Shown: positions 34,718-44,298, numbered from the stretch's first letter. The stretch: DNA of 64,000 nucleotides from an uncultured Lachnospiraceae bacterium (GCA_945913255.1 CAMEDC010000003.1:1-64000), one strand, 5' to 3'. The notes: generated from the letters alone by a model not told the origin. Translations and numbers: made by a program.

Positions 34718-35746
34718 TTATTCATAATCTGCAATATCGTAAATCAATCGTTCGGAAGCTTCCCAGCCGAGGCAGGGGTCTGTGATGGACTTGCCGTAAA
34801 TGCCGCCGCCCACTTTCTGGCAGCCTTCTTCGATATAGCTTTCAATCATGACTCCCTTGACCAGCTTGTGAATGTCGGCATTCAGCTTACGGCTGTGCAT
34901 GACTTCTTTCACAATACGAATCTGTTGTTCGAACAGCTTGCCGGAGTTGGAATGATTGGCGTCAATGACGCAGGCGGGATTTTTCAAATCCATTTTTCCG
35001 TACATCTCCAGAAGCAGATTCAAATCCTCATAGTGGTAATTGGGGATATTGCTTCCGTGTTTGTTAACTGCTCCGCGCAGAATGGTGTGTGTCAGTTCAT
35101 TTCCGGTGGTATTGACCTCCCAGCCCCTGTAGATGAAGGAGTGGGGATGCTGTGCGGCATAGACGGAATTTAACATAACGGACAAATCACCGCTGGTTGG
35201 ATTTTTCATACCGGCGGCAACATCAAAGCCGCTGACGGTGAGACGATGCTGCTGGTCTTCAACGGAACGGGCTCCGATAGCGACATAGGAGAGAATGTCC
35301 GAAACATATCCCCAGTTCTCGGGATAAAGCATTTCATCAGCCGCGGTCAGACCGGTTTCGGCAATGGCGCGTATGTGCATTTTTCTCATGGCGATAAGAC
35401 CTGCAAGAAAATCGGGCTTTTTTTCCGGGTCGGGCTGATGCACGATGCCTTTATAGCCCTCACCTGTGGTTCTGGGTTTATTGGTGTAAATTCTGGGAAT
35501 CAGAATCAGCTTGTCCTTTACTTTTTCGTTTACTTTTGCAAGTCGGTTCACATAATCGCAGACGGATGTCTCATTATCTGCGGAACAAGGCCCTATGATG
35601 ACAAGAAATTTATGACTCTTTCCGGTGAGAACATCACTGATTTCAGCATCTCGTTCTTCCTTGATTTTTGCAAGTTCAGGGGGAAGCGGGTAGCTTTCAC
35701 GGATTTCTGCCGGAGTAGGCAGTTTTTTTACAAATTCAAAGCTCAT
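34718..35746 (-). CDS. aroF: DAHP synthase, class I (3-deoxy-7-phosphoheptulonate synthase)
   Basis: 342 residues. It condenses phosphoenolpyruvate and erythrose-4-phosphate, the first step of the shikimate pathway. The class I AroFGH signature is present: IGPCSADNETSV, PRIYTNKPRTTGEGYKG, SDILSYVAIGARSVEDQQHR, VIDANHSNSGK. The exact allosteric type (Phe, Tyr or Trp) cannot be told. It is alone on the minus strand with a promoter at 35795-35823; I find no T-box or trp-type leader. Confidence 0.94.
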   Translation of the reverse strand: MSFEFVKKLPTPAEIRESYPLPPELAKIKEERDAEISDVLTGKSHKFLVIIGPCSADNETSVCDYVNRLAKVNEKVKDKLILIPRIYTNKPRTTGEGYKGIVHQPDPEKKPDFLAGLIAMRKMHIRAIAETGLTAADEMLYPENWGYVSDILSYVAIGARSVEDQQHRLTVSGFDVAAGMKNPTSGDLSVMLNSVYAAQHPHSFIYRGWEVNTTGNELTHTILRGAVNKHGSNIPNYHYEDLNLLLEMYGKMDLKNPACVIDANHSNSGKLFEQQIRIVKEVMHSRKLNADIHKLVKGVMIESYIEEGCQKVGGGIYGKSITDPCLGWEASERLIYDIADYE

Positions 35747-35794
35747 GGTATTTCACTTTGCCGTAGCAATCCTTTCTTTTTGGTTCATTCGGTT

Positions 35795-35823
35795 ATTATA
35801 GTATATATCAGAAAATCCTGCAA
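35795..35823 (-). promoter_or_regulatory. Promoter of the DAHP synthase gene
   Basis: Minus strand: TTGCAG (35823-35818), 17-bp spacer, TATAAT (35800-35795). Confidence 0.7.
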
Positions 35824-35830
35824 GCATTGC

Positions 35831-35879
35831 TTGACAAAACAAAAATGGTGTTGTATATTACAAATGAGAATGGTTCTCA
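35831..35879 (+). promoter_or_regulatory. Promoter with Fur-like box
   Basis: TTGACA (35831-35836), 17-bp spacer, TATATT (35854-35859). The inverted repeat TGAGAAT-G-GTTCTCA (35865-35879) covers the expected start of transcription and fits the 7-1-7 Fur pattern. Iron repression of the next gene is the likely result. Confidence 0.75.
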
Positions 35880-35952
35880 ATATATGGATTAACAAGAAAA
35901 AGGGATTCCCATATAGTAATGATAACAGATAAAGGAAAGATTGGAGGAAACC

Positions 35953-36120
35953 ATGGCAGATATTATTATTATCACGATTATTGCGATTGCAGTATTCTTT
36001 ATTGTAAGAAACGGATTGAAAAAGTTAAAGAAGGGGCAGTGCTGCGGTGGATGCCCGGGCTGTGGCGGAGGCTGCAGAAGTTGTGACAGCATGTCAGGGC
36101 AGAAAAAAGAGCAGATTTAA
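35953..36120 (+). CDS. FeoB-associated Cys-rich membrane protein
   Basis: 55 residues. One N-terminal membrane helix (IIIITIIAIAVFFIV) is followed by basic residues and a Cys-rich tail (QCCGGCPGCGGGCRSC) with six Cys, the pattern of FeoB-associated proteins (PF12669). Such proteins accompany ferrous-iron transport. Here feoA and feoB are not in the window, so the gene stands alone under the Fur-like box. GGAGG lies seven bases upstream of the ATG. Confidence 0.85.
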   Translation: MADIIIITIIAIAVFFIVRNGLKKLKKGQCCGGCPGCGGGCRSCDSMSGQKKEQI

Positions 36121-36133
36121 ATGCTCTTTTTTT
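36103..36133 (+). terminator. Terminator after the FeoB-associated gene
   Basis: AAAAAAGAGCA, loop GATTTAAA, TGCTCTTTTTTT; the stem begins within the last codons. Confidence 0.88.
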
Positions 36134-36201
36134 ATTTTTGTCTTTTCGAAAAAAAAGGAATATGCTATACTAAAGCCTGAGAAGCGAAGGAGTAGTTTAG
36201 A

Positions 36202-37245
36202 GTGGGTATGGCAGAAGAGAATGCACAGGCTGCGACTTTCAGAAGGCGGCGCGTGCAACGGCTGAAGAAATGTATTATTCTGACGCTGATGCTTGCCATC
36301 ACGGTACCGATTGTATTGTGTGTGGTGATGCTTTTCCGGATACGGAGCCTGGAGAATACGATAGAGCAGCTTACAATACAGCTGGAAGAACTGAAAACAG
36401 AAATGAGGACTGCCGGACAGGAAAATCTGCCGGACAAACAGGCAAATTTGACGGATGAGCAGGATAATCAGACAGTTGGGCAGGGACATCCGGTCAGCGG
36501 TGAAGCGGGAAGAGAACTTTCGGGATATGAGCTGGAGAACCGGAAGCCGATTGAGGCTGAGGAAGCCGGTCAGCAGGAACCGGTGGCTGCTCATCGGGTT
36601 TATTTGACCTTTGACGATGGCCCCAGCATCTATACACAGGATATACTGGATATTTTGGACAGATATGAAGTAAAAGCCACCTTTTTTGTGGTTGGAAAAG
36701 AGACAGATGCTGCAAAGGAGTCTTTATGTGATATAGTAGCGAGAGGACATACTCTCGGGATGCATTCCTACAGTCACAAATATTCTGAAGTTTATGCATC
36801 TGTGGATGCTTTTGCGGAGGATTTTGTGAAACTTCGGGATTATCTGAAAGAGGTTACCGGAGTGGAAAGTACGGTTTATCGATTCCCGGGCGGCAGTTCC
36901 AATACGGTGAGTGCGCATGATATGTGGGAGTACGCCGATTATCTGGAGAAATGCGGTGTCCGTTTCTTTGATTGGAATATCGCTTCGGGAGACGGTGGAA
37001 GTGTGCTGTTGCCGGTAGAGACTCTGGTAAAAAATGCAACGGAAGATATTCCGAAAAACGTGACATCCGTTATTCTGCTGCATGATTCCGGAGACAAGCG
37101 TACCACTGTGGAGGCATTGCCGATTATTCTGGAGAACATTTTGGCTATGGAGGATACCGTAATCTTGCCGATTACGGAAGATACCGAGCCGGTTCAACAT
37201 ATTCACCGACAGGCAGATGATGGTGCCCGTCAAACGAAAGAATGA
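36202..37245 (+). CDS. Membrane-anchored polysaccharide deacetylase
   Basis: 347 residues. A cytoplasmic basic N-terminus and one transmembrane helix (CIILTLMLAITVPIVLCVVM, about 29-48) are followed by a short coiled coil, a disordered linker and a NodB domain (about 130-325). The metal and catalytic motifs are intact: YLTFDDGPS, HSYSHKY, RFPGGSSN and ILLHDS. It should deacetylate peptidoglycan or another N-acetylated glycan outside the cell. GTG 36202 is preferred because AAGGAG lies nine bases before; ATG 36208 is an alternative. The next gene follows closely. Confidence 0.88.
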   Translation: MGMAEENAQAATFRRRRVQRLKKCIILTLMLAITVPIVLCVVMLFRIRSLENTIEQLTIQLEELKTEMRTAGQENLPDKQANLTDEQDNQTVGQGHPVSGEAGRELSGYELENRKPIEAEEAGQQEPVAAHRVYLTFDDGPSIYTQDILDILDRYEVKATFFVVGKETDAAKESLCDIVARGHTLGMHSYSHKYSEVYASVDAFAEDFVKLRDYLKEVTGVESTVYRFPGGSSNTVSAHDMWEYADYLEKCGVRFFDWNIASGDGGSVLLPVETLVKNATEDIPKNVTSVILLHDSGDKRTTVEALPIILENILAMEDTVILPITEDTEPVQHIHRQADDGARQTKE

Positions 37246-37263
37246 ATGGAGGAATCATTGACT

Positions 37264-38157
37264 ATGGGTTTTTTCTCAGACTTAAAAGAAGACCTGTCTC
37301 AGGCTGTGAATGAATTAATGCCTGAAGAAGAGAAAATCAAGACGGGGGAACAGACGACGGAGCCGGAGATTTCAATTGATGAGATGCTGAAGAATATTGA
37401 TGACATTCAGCTGCCTGAGGAACCGGAGGAAACGGTTGAGACTACTGTCGAACCGGAGGAAGAAAACAAAGTACAGTCCTTTGAGTCTGTTGAAGTACCG
37501 GAGGAATCTTCAAAGCAGGAGTTTCCTGACGGAGATCCCGAGATGGAGAAGATGCTTGCGGATATGCTTGCAGACAGCCCTGTGGCAGAGAAGCAGGAAG
37601 AAAAGACAGTTGAAGTGCGTAAAGAAGAAAGCAAGGGAGCAGAGAGAGGCATGGAAATGGAAACGGTCAGAGAAGCAGTGGATGAAACTTCTGTCATTAC
37701 AGCAGGCATGACAGTTGTGGGTGATATTACAACGGAAGGATCCATAGATGTTGTCGGAACAGTGAACGGTAATATCGATGCACTGGGTAAGCTGAATATC
37801 ACGGGACATATCAACGGAAACTCCAAGGCTGCGGAAATCTATGCAGAGAGCGCAAAGATAAACGGAGAGGTACACAGCGAGGGCGCTGTCAAAATCGGGG
37901 CAAGCTCCGTGATCATCGGAAACATTACCGCTACCAGCGCAGCAATTGCAGGTGCTGTCAAAGGAGATATTGATGTCAGGGGACCTGTGATTTTAGATGC
38001 ATCCGCTATTGTTATGGGAAATATCAAGTCCAAGTCTGTTCAGATAAACAATGGTGCTGTGATTGAAGGTATGTGTTCACAGTGCTACGCAGATGTCAGC
38101 CCGACCTCTTTCTTTGACGATTACAAGCCTGAGGTACGTAAGTCAAAAACAAAATAA
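37264..38157 (+). CDS. Bactofilin-family cytoskeletal protein
   Basis: 297 residues. Residues about 150-275 form a bactofilin beta-helix (GMTVVGDITTEGSIDVVGTV, then repeats of hydrophobic-G-N/D turns), which polymerises into filaments without nucleotide. The N-terminal part is an acidic, low-complexity tail rich in Glu and Pro. ATG 37264 (MGFFSDLKEDLSQ) has GGAGG 11 bases upstream; TTG 37258 is possible. The link with a peptidoglycan deacetylase fits a role in localising cell-wall enzymes. Confidence 0.85.
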   Translation: MGFFSDLKEDLSQAVNELMPEEEKIKTGEQTTEPEISIDEMLKNIDDIQLPEEPEETVETTVEPEEENKVQSFESVEVPEESSKQEFPDGDPEMEKMLADMLADSPVAEKQEEKTVEVRKEESKGAERGMEMETVREAVDETSVITAGMTVVGDITTEGSIDVVGTVNGNIDALGKLNITGHINGNSKAAEIYAESAKINGEVHSEGAVKIGASSVIIGNITATSAAIAGAVKGDIDVRGPVILDASAIVMGNIKSKSVQINNGAVIEGMCSQCYADVSPTSFFDDYKPEVRKSKTK

Positions 38158-38169
38158 AGGAGGCAGAAT

Positions 38170-38865
38170 ATGCGCAGAATTTTATTAAAGCTGAGCGGCG
38201 AGGCACTTGCAGGAGAAAAAAAGACCGGATTTGACGAGGAAACAGTCAGGAAGGTTGCGCTTCAGGTAAAACAGCTTACAGATGACGGAATACAGGTGGG
38301 TATCGTAATCGGCGGCGGCAATTTCTGGAGAGGAAGAACCAGTGAAAATATTGACAGGACAAAAGCAGATCAGATTGGTATGCTTGCAACGATTATGAAC
38401 TGTATCTATGTGTCCGAGATTTTCCGGTCTGTGGGAATGCAGACGGAGATTATGACACCGTTCGTGTGCGGAGCTTTCACGGAGTTATTTTCAAAGGACA
38501 GAGCCAACAGCTGTTTTGAGAAAGGGATGGTTGTGTTTTTTGCAGGAGGTACCGGACATCCTTATTTTTCTACCGATACAGGAGTTGTTCTTCGTGCAAT
38601 TGAGGTGGAAGCGGAGGTTATCCTGCTGGCGAAATCGATTGACGGAGTGTATGATGATGACCCGAACAAAAATCCTGCCGCAAAGAAATACATCGAAGTG
38701 ACGATAGACGAAGTGATTGCAAAAAATCTGCAGGTGGTGGATATGACAGCCTCCATATTGGCAAGAGACAATAAGATGCCCATGTGGGTGTTTGGGCTGA
38801 ATGAGGAAAACAGCATTGTGAATACCGTAAAGGGGCAATTCAGCGGAACCAAGGTTACTGTATAA
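38170..38865 (+). CDS. pyrH: UMP kinase
   Basis: 231 residues. The hexameric bacterial UMP kinase converts UMP to UDP. LLKLSGEALAG, IVIGGGNFWRGR, GTGHPYFSTDT and DGVYDDDPNKNPAAK are diagnostic. GGAGG lies eight bases upstream of the ATG. It leads the standard pyrH-frr-uppS-cdsA-dxr-rseP order. Confidence 0.96.
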   Translation: MRRILLKLSGEALAGEKKTGFDEETVRKVALQVKQLTDDGIQVGIVIGGGNFWRGRTSENIDRTKADQIGMLATIMNCIYVSEIFRSVGMQTEIMTPFVCGAFTELFSKDRANSCFEKGMVVFFAGGTGHPYFSTDTGVVLRAIEVEAEVILLAKSIDGVYDDDPNKNPAAKKYIEVTIDEVIAKNLQVVDMTASILARDNKMPMWVFGLNEENSIVNTVKGQFSGTKVTV

Positions 38866-38891
38866 AAATGGAAACAGAAAGGAAAATGACA

Positions 38892-39443
38892 ATGGATGCC
38901 AGATTACAGCAATATGAAGATAAAATGAAAAAAGCTTATGAGTTCCTGGAAGCAGATTATGCCGGAATACGTGCAGGACGAGCAAACCCTCATGTCCTGG
39001 ATAAACTGCGTGTAAATTATTACGGAACACCTACACCGATTCAGCAGGTGGGAAACGTTACCGTTCCCGAGGCACGTATTATTCAGATAGCACCCTGGGA
39101 GAAATCCCTTTTAAAAGAGATTGAGAAAGCAATCATGACTTCTGACATCGGAATCAATCCTACCAACGACGGCAGCGTGATTCGTCTCGTTTTCCCCGAA
39201 CTTACGGAGGAGCGCAGAAAGGATCTTGTCAAAGAGGTCAGGAAGAAGGCGGAAGATGGCAAAGTGGCAGTCCGCAATATCCGCAGAGACGGTAACGATG
39301 CTTTCAAGAAACTGGCAAAGACGGAAGTTTCAGAAGATGAAATCAAGCAGCTTGAGGAACAGCTGCAGAAGCTCACCGACAAGTTTATCAAGGATATCGA
39401 TACTTTGATGGAAGCGAAGTCAAAGGAAATCATGACAGTATAA
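38892..39443 (+). CDS. frr: Ribosome recycling factor
   Basis: 183 residues from ATG 38892 (MDARLQQYEDKMKKAYEFL), eight bases after AAAGGA; ATGs at 38886 and 38868 are also in frame. It splits post-termination ribosomes together with EF-G. The three-helix bundle motifs IRAGRANPHVLDKLRVNYYG and VRNIRRDGNDAFKKL are present. Confidence 0.95.
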   Translation: MDARLQQYEDKMKKAYEFLEADYAGIRAGRANPHVLDKLRVNYYGTPTPIQQVGNVTVPEARIIQIAPWEKSLLKEIEKAIMTSDIGINPTNDGSVIRLVFPELTEERRKDLVKEVRKKAEDGKVAVRNIRRDGNDAFKKLAKTEVSEDEIKQLEEQLQKLTDKFIKDIDTLMEAKSKEIMTV

Positions 39444-39524
39444 CAACTGTATAAAACGGGGGAGTGGAGAAGGAAATCCGCTCCCCTGTTGCGTCAATAT
39501 CAGGTGAAACCGAAAGGGAAAAAT

Positions 39525-40244
39525 ATGAGTGAGGAATTAATGATGCCAAGACACGTTGCCATCATTCTGGATGGTAACGGCAGGTGGGCGAAGGCTAAGG
39601 GAATGCCCCGCAATTACGGACATGTGCAGGGTGCCAAGACGGTGGAGGTAATCTGTGAAGAAGCATATAAAATGGGAATTCAATATCTAACGGTATATGC
39701 TTTTTCCACAGAAAACTGGAATCGTCCCCGGGATGAAGTGGATGCCCTGATGAAACTTTTGCGAAATTACATGAAAACCTGTCTGCAGACTGCAAAGAAA
39801 AACCGGATGTGTGTCAGGGTACTTGGGGAAAAATCCAGACTGGATGAAGATATCCGGAACAGAATTGCAGAGCTGGAAGAAGCCACGAAAGACAATGACG
39901 GGCTGCAATTTCAGATTGCCATCAATTATGGCGGCAGAGATGAAATCGTGCGTGCGGCGAAAAAGCTGTCAGAAAAGGTTGAAACGGGAGAATTGCGCTC
40001 ATCGGAGATTACGGAGGAAACACTGGGAAGTTTTCTGGATACGGCGGGCATTCCCGACCCTGATCTTCTGATTCGTACCTGCAATGAACAGAGAATATCC
40101 AATTTCCTGCTGTGGCAGCTGGCTTATACGGAGTTTTATTTTACTCCCGTTCCCTGGCCAGATTTTACAAAGGATGAATTGGTAAAAGCTGTGGAAGCAT
40201 ATAATCATAGGGACAGAAGATACGGCGGGTTAAAGGAGGAGTAA
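39525..40244 (+). CDS. uppS: Undecaprenyl diphosphate synthase
   Basis: 239 residues. This cis-prenyltransferase makes the C55 lipid carrier for cell-wall synthesis. HVAIILDGNGRWAKAKGMPR with the catalytic Asp, YAFSTENWNRPRDEV and LLIRTCNEQRISNFLLWQ are present. The family usually has RTSGEQR where this protein reads RTCNEQR. The start at 39525 has AAAGGGA upstream. cdsA follows after 3 bases. Confidence 0.95.
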   Translation: MSEELMMPRHVAIILDGNGRWAKAKGMPRNYGHVQGAKTVEVICEEAYKMGIQYLTVYAFSTENWNRPRDEVDALMKLLRNYMKTCLQTAKKNRMCVRVLGEKSRLDEDIRNRIAELEEATKDNDGLQFQIAINYGGRDEIVRAAKKLSEKVETGELRSSEITEETLGSFLDTAGIPDPDLLIRTCNEQRISNFLLWQLAYTEFYFTPVPWPDFTKDELVKAVEAYNHRDRRYGGLKEE

Positions 40245-40247
40245 CAT

Positions 40248-41087
40248 ATGTTTTGGACCAGGCTTTTGAGTGGGGCGGTGCTGATTATCATTGCCGCAGT
40301 CTCCTTTTTTGGGGGAACACCGGTACTTCCGCTTGTGTTGTTTTTTATCTCAGTAGTAGGCTACAGGGAACTGATAAAGGCTCTGGGGGTAACGACAGAA
40401 GAGGAAGGAAAACGGGGGTTCAGCGCGCCGGAAATCGTTGGCTATGTTGGGATTACTGTATATTATCTATTGGTGCTGGCTGTTGATTTTTGCCTGCTTG
40501 AGAATGAGACATTGTATTTCCTTGCCTGTATCATCGGGGTGTTCCTTGCGGAACTGTTTGTGTATGTACTGACTTTTCCGAAATATCATGCGGAACAGAT
40601 TGCTTTTTCCGTGTTTGCTTATCTCTATGCGCCGGTGATGCTCTCCTTTATTCATTTTACGCGAATGCTGGAAAATGGAGTTTATCTGGTCTGGCTGGTA
40701 CTGATTTGTTCCTGGGGATGTGATACCTGCGCATATTGCGTGGGAAAACTGATAGGGAAGAAGAAAATCTTTCCGGTACTGAGCCCGAAGAAATCCCTGG
40801 AAGGATGTGTCGGAGGGGTGATTGGTACGGCAGTAATCGGGGTGGTTTACGGCTGGATTGTGATGGCACATAGTGCCGGGAATCTGTGTATGATTGCACT
40901 CATCTGTGCGTTGGGGGCAGTGATAAGCATGGTTGGAGATCTGGCAGCTTCGGCAATCAAGAGAAACAAGGGAATCAAGGATTACGGGAAGCTGATTCCG
41001 GGGCATGGCGGGATAATGGACCGCTTTGACAGTGTGATTGTCACGGCACCTCTTGTCTACTTCCTTTCTGTGATTTTGTTTCAGTAG
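40248..41087 (+). CDS. cdsA: Phosphatidate cytidylyltransferase
   Basis: 279 residues with about eight membrane helices. It makes CDP-diacylglycerol for phospholipid synthesis; the pgsA product at 26250 uses it. The C-terminal signature SAIKRNKGIKDYGKLIPGHG, then GIMDRFDSVI, is complete. GGAGG lies eight bases before the ATG. Confidence 0.94.
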   Translation: MFWTRLLSGAVLIIIAAVSFFGGTPVLPLVLFFISVVGYRELIKALGVTTEEEGKRGFSAPEIVGYVGITVYYLLVLAVDFCLLENETLYFLACIIGVFLAELFVYVLTFPKYHAEQIAFSVFAYLYAPVMLSFIHFTRMLENGVYLVWLVLICSWGCDTCAYCVGKLIGKKKIFPVLSPKKSLEGCVGGVIGTAVIGVVYGWIVMAHSAGNLCMIALICALGAVISMVGDLAASAIKRNKGIKDYGKLIPGHGGIMDRFDSVIVTAPLVYFLSVILFQ

Positions 41088-41144
41088 ACAAACTCAGCCT
41101 GATTGCTGGGAAAACGGCTCATACGGGAAAGGCGTGAATAACAT

Positions 41145-42293
41145 ATGAAAAAGATAGCAATTTTAGGTTCGACTGGTTCAATCGGTACGCAGACACTGGA
41201 AGTAGTGCGCAGCAATCCGGATTTAGAAGTGGTGGCACTTGCGGCAGGCAGCAGCGTGGAAAAGATGGAGGAACAGATCAGAGAGTTTCGGCCGAAACTG
41301 GCTGCCATGTGGACGGATGAGGCAGCAGCAGATTTACGCAGCAGAGTGGCAGACCTGGATATCAGAATCGTTTCCGGCATGGAGGGACTTCTGGAAATTG
41401 CAGTTTTGCCGGAAAGTCAGGTATTGGTGACTGCGATTGTGGGTATGATTGGTATCAGACCTACGATAGCGGCAATTCGGGCGGGAAAGGATATTGCACT
41501 TGCCAATAAGGAGACACTTGTCACTGCAGGACATATCATCATGCCGCTGGCAAAGGAAAACAACGTGGCAATTCTGCCGGTGGACAGTGAGCACAGTGCA
41601 ATTTTCCAGTCCCTGAACGGGGAACCTGCCGATAAAATAGAAAAAATTCTTCTGACAGCTTCCGGTGGGCCTTTCAGAGGAAAGAAAAGAGAGCAGCTTA
41701 GCGGTATGCGGGTAGAAGACGCCTTGAAGCATCCGAACTGGTCCATGGGGAAAAAGATTACGATTGATTCTTCCACTCTGGTCAATAAAGGACTTGAGGT
41801 GATGGAAGCAAAATGGCTGTTCGGGGTGGATCTGGACAGAATTGAGGTGGTAGTCCATCCGCAGAGCATCATTCATTCAGCCGTACAGTATGTGGACGGA
41901 GCGATTATTGCGCAGCTGGGAACGCCGGACATGAAGCTGCCGATTCAGTATGCTTTGTTTTATCCCGACAGGAGACCAATGTCCGGGAAACGTGTCAACT
42001 TCTTTGAACTGGGACAGATTACTTTTGAAAAACCGGATACGGATACCTTTAACGGCCTGGCTCTGGCTTACAGGGCAGCGACTGTGGGAGGCAGTATGCC
42101 TACGGTGTACAACGCAGCCAATGAGAAGGCGGTGGCATTGTTCCTGAACCGGAAAATCGGGTATTTGCAGATACCGGAACTGATTGAAGAGGCTATGGGG
42201 CATCACAAGCCGGTTGCCAACCCGTCCGTTGAGCAGATTCTGGAAGCGGAAGCGGAAACTTATGAATATATCGCAGGAAGGATTAAGCTTTAA
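41145..42293 (+). CDS. dxr: 1-deoxy-D-xylulose 5-phosphate reductoisomerase
   Basis: 382 residues. It makes MEP in the non-mevalonate isoprenoid pathway that feeds uppS. The NADPH motif LGSTGSIGTQTLEV, ANKETLVTAG, PVDSEHSAIFQ and ASGGPF are intact. The rseP start directly follows the stop. Confidence 0.96.
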   Translation: MKKIAILGSTGSIGTQTLEVVRSNPDLEVVALAAGSSVEKMEEQIREFRPKLAAMWTDEAAADLRSRVADLDIRIVSGMEGLLEIAVLPESQVLVTAIVGMIGIRPTIAAIRAGKDIALANKETLVTAGHIIMPLAKENNVAILPVDSEHSAIFQSLNGEPADKIEKILLTASGGPFRGKKREQLSGMRVEDALKHPNWSMGKKITIDSSTLVNKGLEVMEAKWLFGVDLDRIEVVVHPQSIIHSAVQYVDGAIIAQLGTPDMKLPIQYALFYPDRRPMSGKRVNFFELGQITFEKPDTDTFNGLALAYRAATVGGSMPTVYNAANEKAVALFLNRKIGYLQIPELIEEAMGHHKPVANPSVEQILEAEAETYEYIAGRIKL

Positions 42294-43367
42294 ATGATGA
42301 CATTTCTTCTTTTTATCCTTATTTTCGGGGTGGTGGTAATTGCCCATGAGTTCGGGCATTTCCTGATTGCCAAGGCGAATGGAATCCATGTGGTAGAATT
42401 TGCCGTGGGAATGGGACCAAATTTGTTCTCTTTTCAAAAGGGCGGCACCAAATATTCGCTGAAGCTGTTTCCAATCGGAGGCGCCTGCATGTTCGAGGGC
42501 GAGGACGGCGTGGTACAGAAGGATGAAGCGTCAGGAGAGGAAAAAGAGCCCGGTCCCGGTTCCTTCCTGAAGGCGAAGGTATGGAGCAGGATTGCTACTG
42601 TAGCAGCAGGTCCTTTCTTTAACTTTATTCTTGCTTTTATTGTCGCTTTTATCATGGCGAACATGATGGTAGTCCGTGAGCCTGTGGCAACGGAGGTGAC
42701 AGTCGGCAGCGGTGCGGAGAACGCCGGAATGCAGAACGGTGACAGGATTGTGTCCCTGAACGGAGAAAAGGTTCATTTGTTTGATGAAATCTCTCTGTAT
42801 ATGCGGGCTACCTACCGGGGCGGAGATGTAACCGTTGTTTACGAGCGTGACGGCAGTGAGTACAGTACCGTTTTGATGCCTCAGTATGATGAAAGTGCCG
42901 GAAGTTATCTGCTTGGAATTGTCAATGCGGATTTTGTGGCACCGAAAGGCTTTGAAACCTTTCGCTATGCCTGGTATGAGATGCGGTATTCTGTAAAGGC
43001 AACCTATAAAAGTCTTGGAATGCTGATCGGAGGCAGGGTGTCAAGGCAGGATGTGGCCGGACCTGTGGGAATTGCAGTCAATGTAGTGGGGAAGACTTAT
43101 GAGCAGACCAAGGGCTACGGTTGGCAGAATGTGCTGCTGAACATGCTGAATATTGTACTGATGCTGTCAGTCAACTTAGGAATACTGAATCTTTTGCCGA
43201 TTCCTGCGCTGGACGGGGGAAGACTGGTATTTCTGCTGGTTGAGGTTGTGCGTGGGAAACCCGTACCGCCGGAGAAGGAAGGAATGGTTCACTTTATCGG
43301 TCTGATGTTCTTCATGATTTTGATGGTATTTATATTCTTCAACGATCTGGCAAATATTTTTATGTGA
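42294..43367 (+). CDS. rseP: RseP-type site-2 intramembrane metalloprotease
   Basis: 357 residues. The N-terminal zinc motif HEFGH lies in the first helix (VVIAHEFGHFLIAKANGI), a PDZ domain covers about 125-200, and the C-terminal NLLPIPALDGGRLVF carries the third ligand Asp. It cleaves membrane substrates such as anti-sigma factors. Membrane helices about 1-20, 100-125, 270-305 and 325-350. It is the last gene of the pyrH-to-rseP run; a GC-rich hairpin (CGGTGCCGCT/AGCGGCACCG, near 43391-43414) follows. Confidence 0.94.
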   Translation: MMTFLLFILIFGVVVIAHEFGHFLIAKANGIHVVEFAVGMGPNLFSFQKGGTKYSLKLFPIGGACMFEGEDGVVQKDEASGEEKEPGPGSFLKAKVWSRIATVAAGPFFNFILAFIVAFIMANMMVVREPVATEVTVGSGAENAGMQNGDRIVSLNGEKVHLFDEISLYMRATYRGGDVTVVYERDGSEYSTVLMPQYDESAGSYLLGIVNADFVAPKGFETFRYAWYEMRYSVKATYKSLGMLIGGRVSRQDVAGPVGIAVNVVGKTYEQTKGYGWQNVLLNMLNIVLMLSVNLGILNLLPIPALDGGRLVFLLVEVVRGKPVPPEKEGMVHFIGLMFFMILMVFIFFNDLANIFM

Positions 43368-43521
43368 TAAAGTCTGTGCTGCGGTGCCGCTTGTGAGCGG
43401 CACCGACACATTCTGTTTTTCTGAATATTCTTTTTCAAAGGTCTTTTGAAATCTCTTTTTATTCAATTTGTCCCGTTTCCGGGCAGTGTAAATCATTTTT
43501 ATTATAAAGAAAGGCGAATCC

Positions 43522-44298
43522 ATGAAATTTATTTCTGCGAATTATTGGCAGCCGGGAGAGAATGCCTCGTCACTCCTTTTGCAACAATGCCGGTTGGGTG
43601 AAACAGAGGTTCTTCTTGCATGTGTGACAAGCGGCGCAACAGAGGAGTCAGGACGTGCCGGAGGGTATCTCACGGGACGGCTACTGGAATGGTTCCGGGG
43701 AATACCGCTGAAACGGGCAGTGAAAAATCCGGAATCCTTTTTAAGAAGAGAAGCAGCGCAGCTGGAGCATCTTGTGAAGGAGGCAGATTTCGAACTTGCA
43801 CAGGCAGGAATTGGGCAGGCAGGATATTTGCGGGCAAGGATTGGGCAGACGAAACCTGCAAGAGCGGAAAGCGAGAAAGTTGGATTTGCGGGCATTCTCT
43901 GTATGGGGTGGGATTTCCTGCTTTTTGGCAGGGGCAGCACATCCGTTTTTTTACTGAATCGTTCTATGGGGAAGGCAGGTGCGGAAAGACTCTTTGGAAC
44001 AGGAGAGTTATCGGAATCGGGCAGGGTTTTCGGAACAGGAGAATTACCGGAATCGGAAAGGGATTCCGGAGCGGAAAAAATACAGATTTGTCAGGGCATC
44101 ATGGAGCCTGAGGTGGGATTGCTCCTGGCAACGGAATCCTTCACAAGCAGGATACCGGAGAAAGAGTGGAAGGAAGGATTGTTCGTGGTGGAGATACAAA
44201 CCGAAAGTCAGGCTGAGAAGCATCTGATGGAACTGGGGAGCGCTGCTGAAAAAAGCGGCGGCAGGCACATGGCGGCCGTGCTGTTCTATGCAGGATGA
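43522..44298 (+). CDS. Degenerate PP2C-like protein paired with the kinase gene
   Basis: 258 residues. The N-terminal stretch (MKFISANYWQPGENASSLLL...LLACVTSGATEE, then GGYLTGRLLEWF) resembles the start of PP2C phosphatases, but the metal-binding D-G-x-G-G is absent, so activity is doubtful. An 11-residue direct repeat, FGTGELSESGR / FGTGELPESER, interrupts the middle (near residues 157-178). The gene overlaps the region just before the kinase start. I infer a regulatory pseudo-phosphatase for the kinase; the family link is weak. Confidence 0.5.
   Translation: MKFISANYWQPGENASSLLLQQCRLGETEVLLACVTSGATEESGRAGGYLTGRLLEWFRGIPLKRAVKNPESFLRREAAQLEHLVKEADFELAQAGIGQAGYLRARIGQTKPARAESEKVGFAGILCMGWDFLLFGRGSTSVFLLNRSMGKAGAERLFGTGELSESGRVFGTGELPESERDSGAEKIQICQGIMEPEVGLLLATESFTSRIPEKEWKEGLFVVEIQTESQAEKHLMELGSAAEKSGGRHMAAVLFYAG

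Noticed and set aside
35747..35830. T-box or trp-type leader before the DAHP synthase gene
   Set aside because: The leader is too short and lacks the T-box sequence and a terminator.
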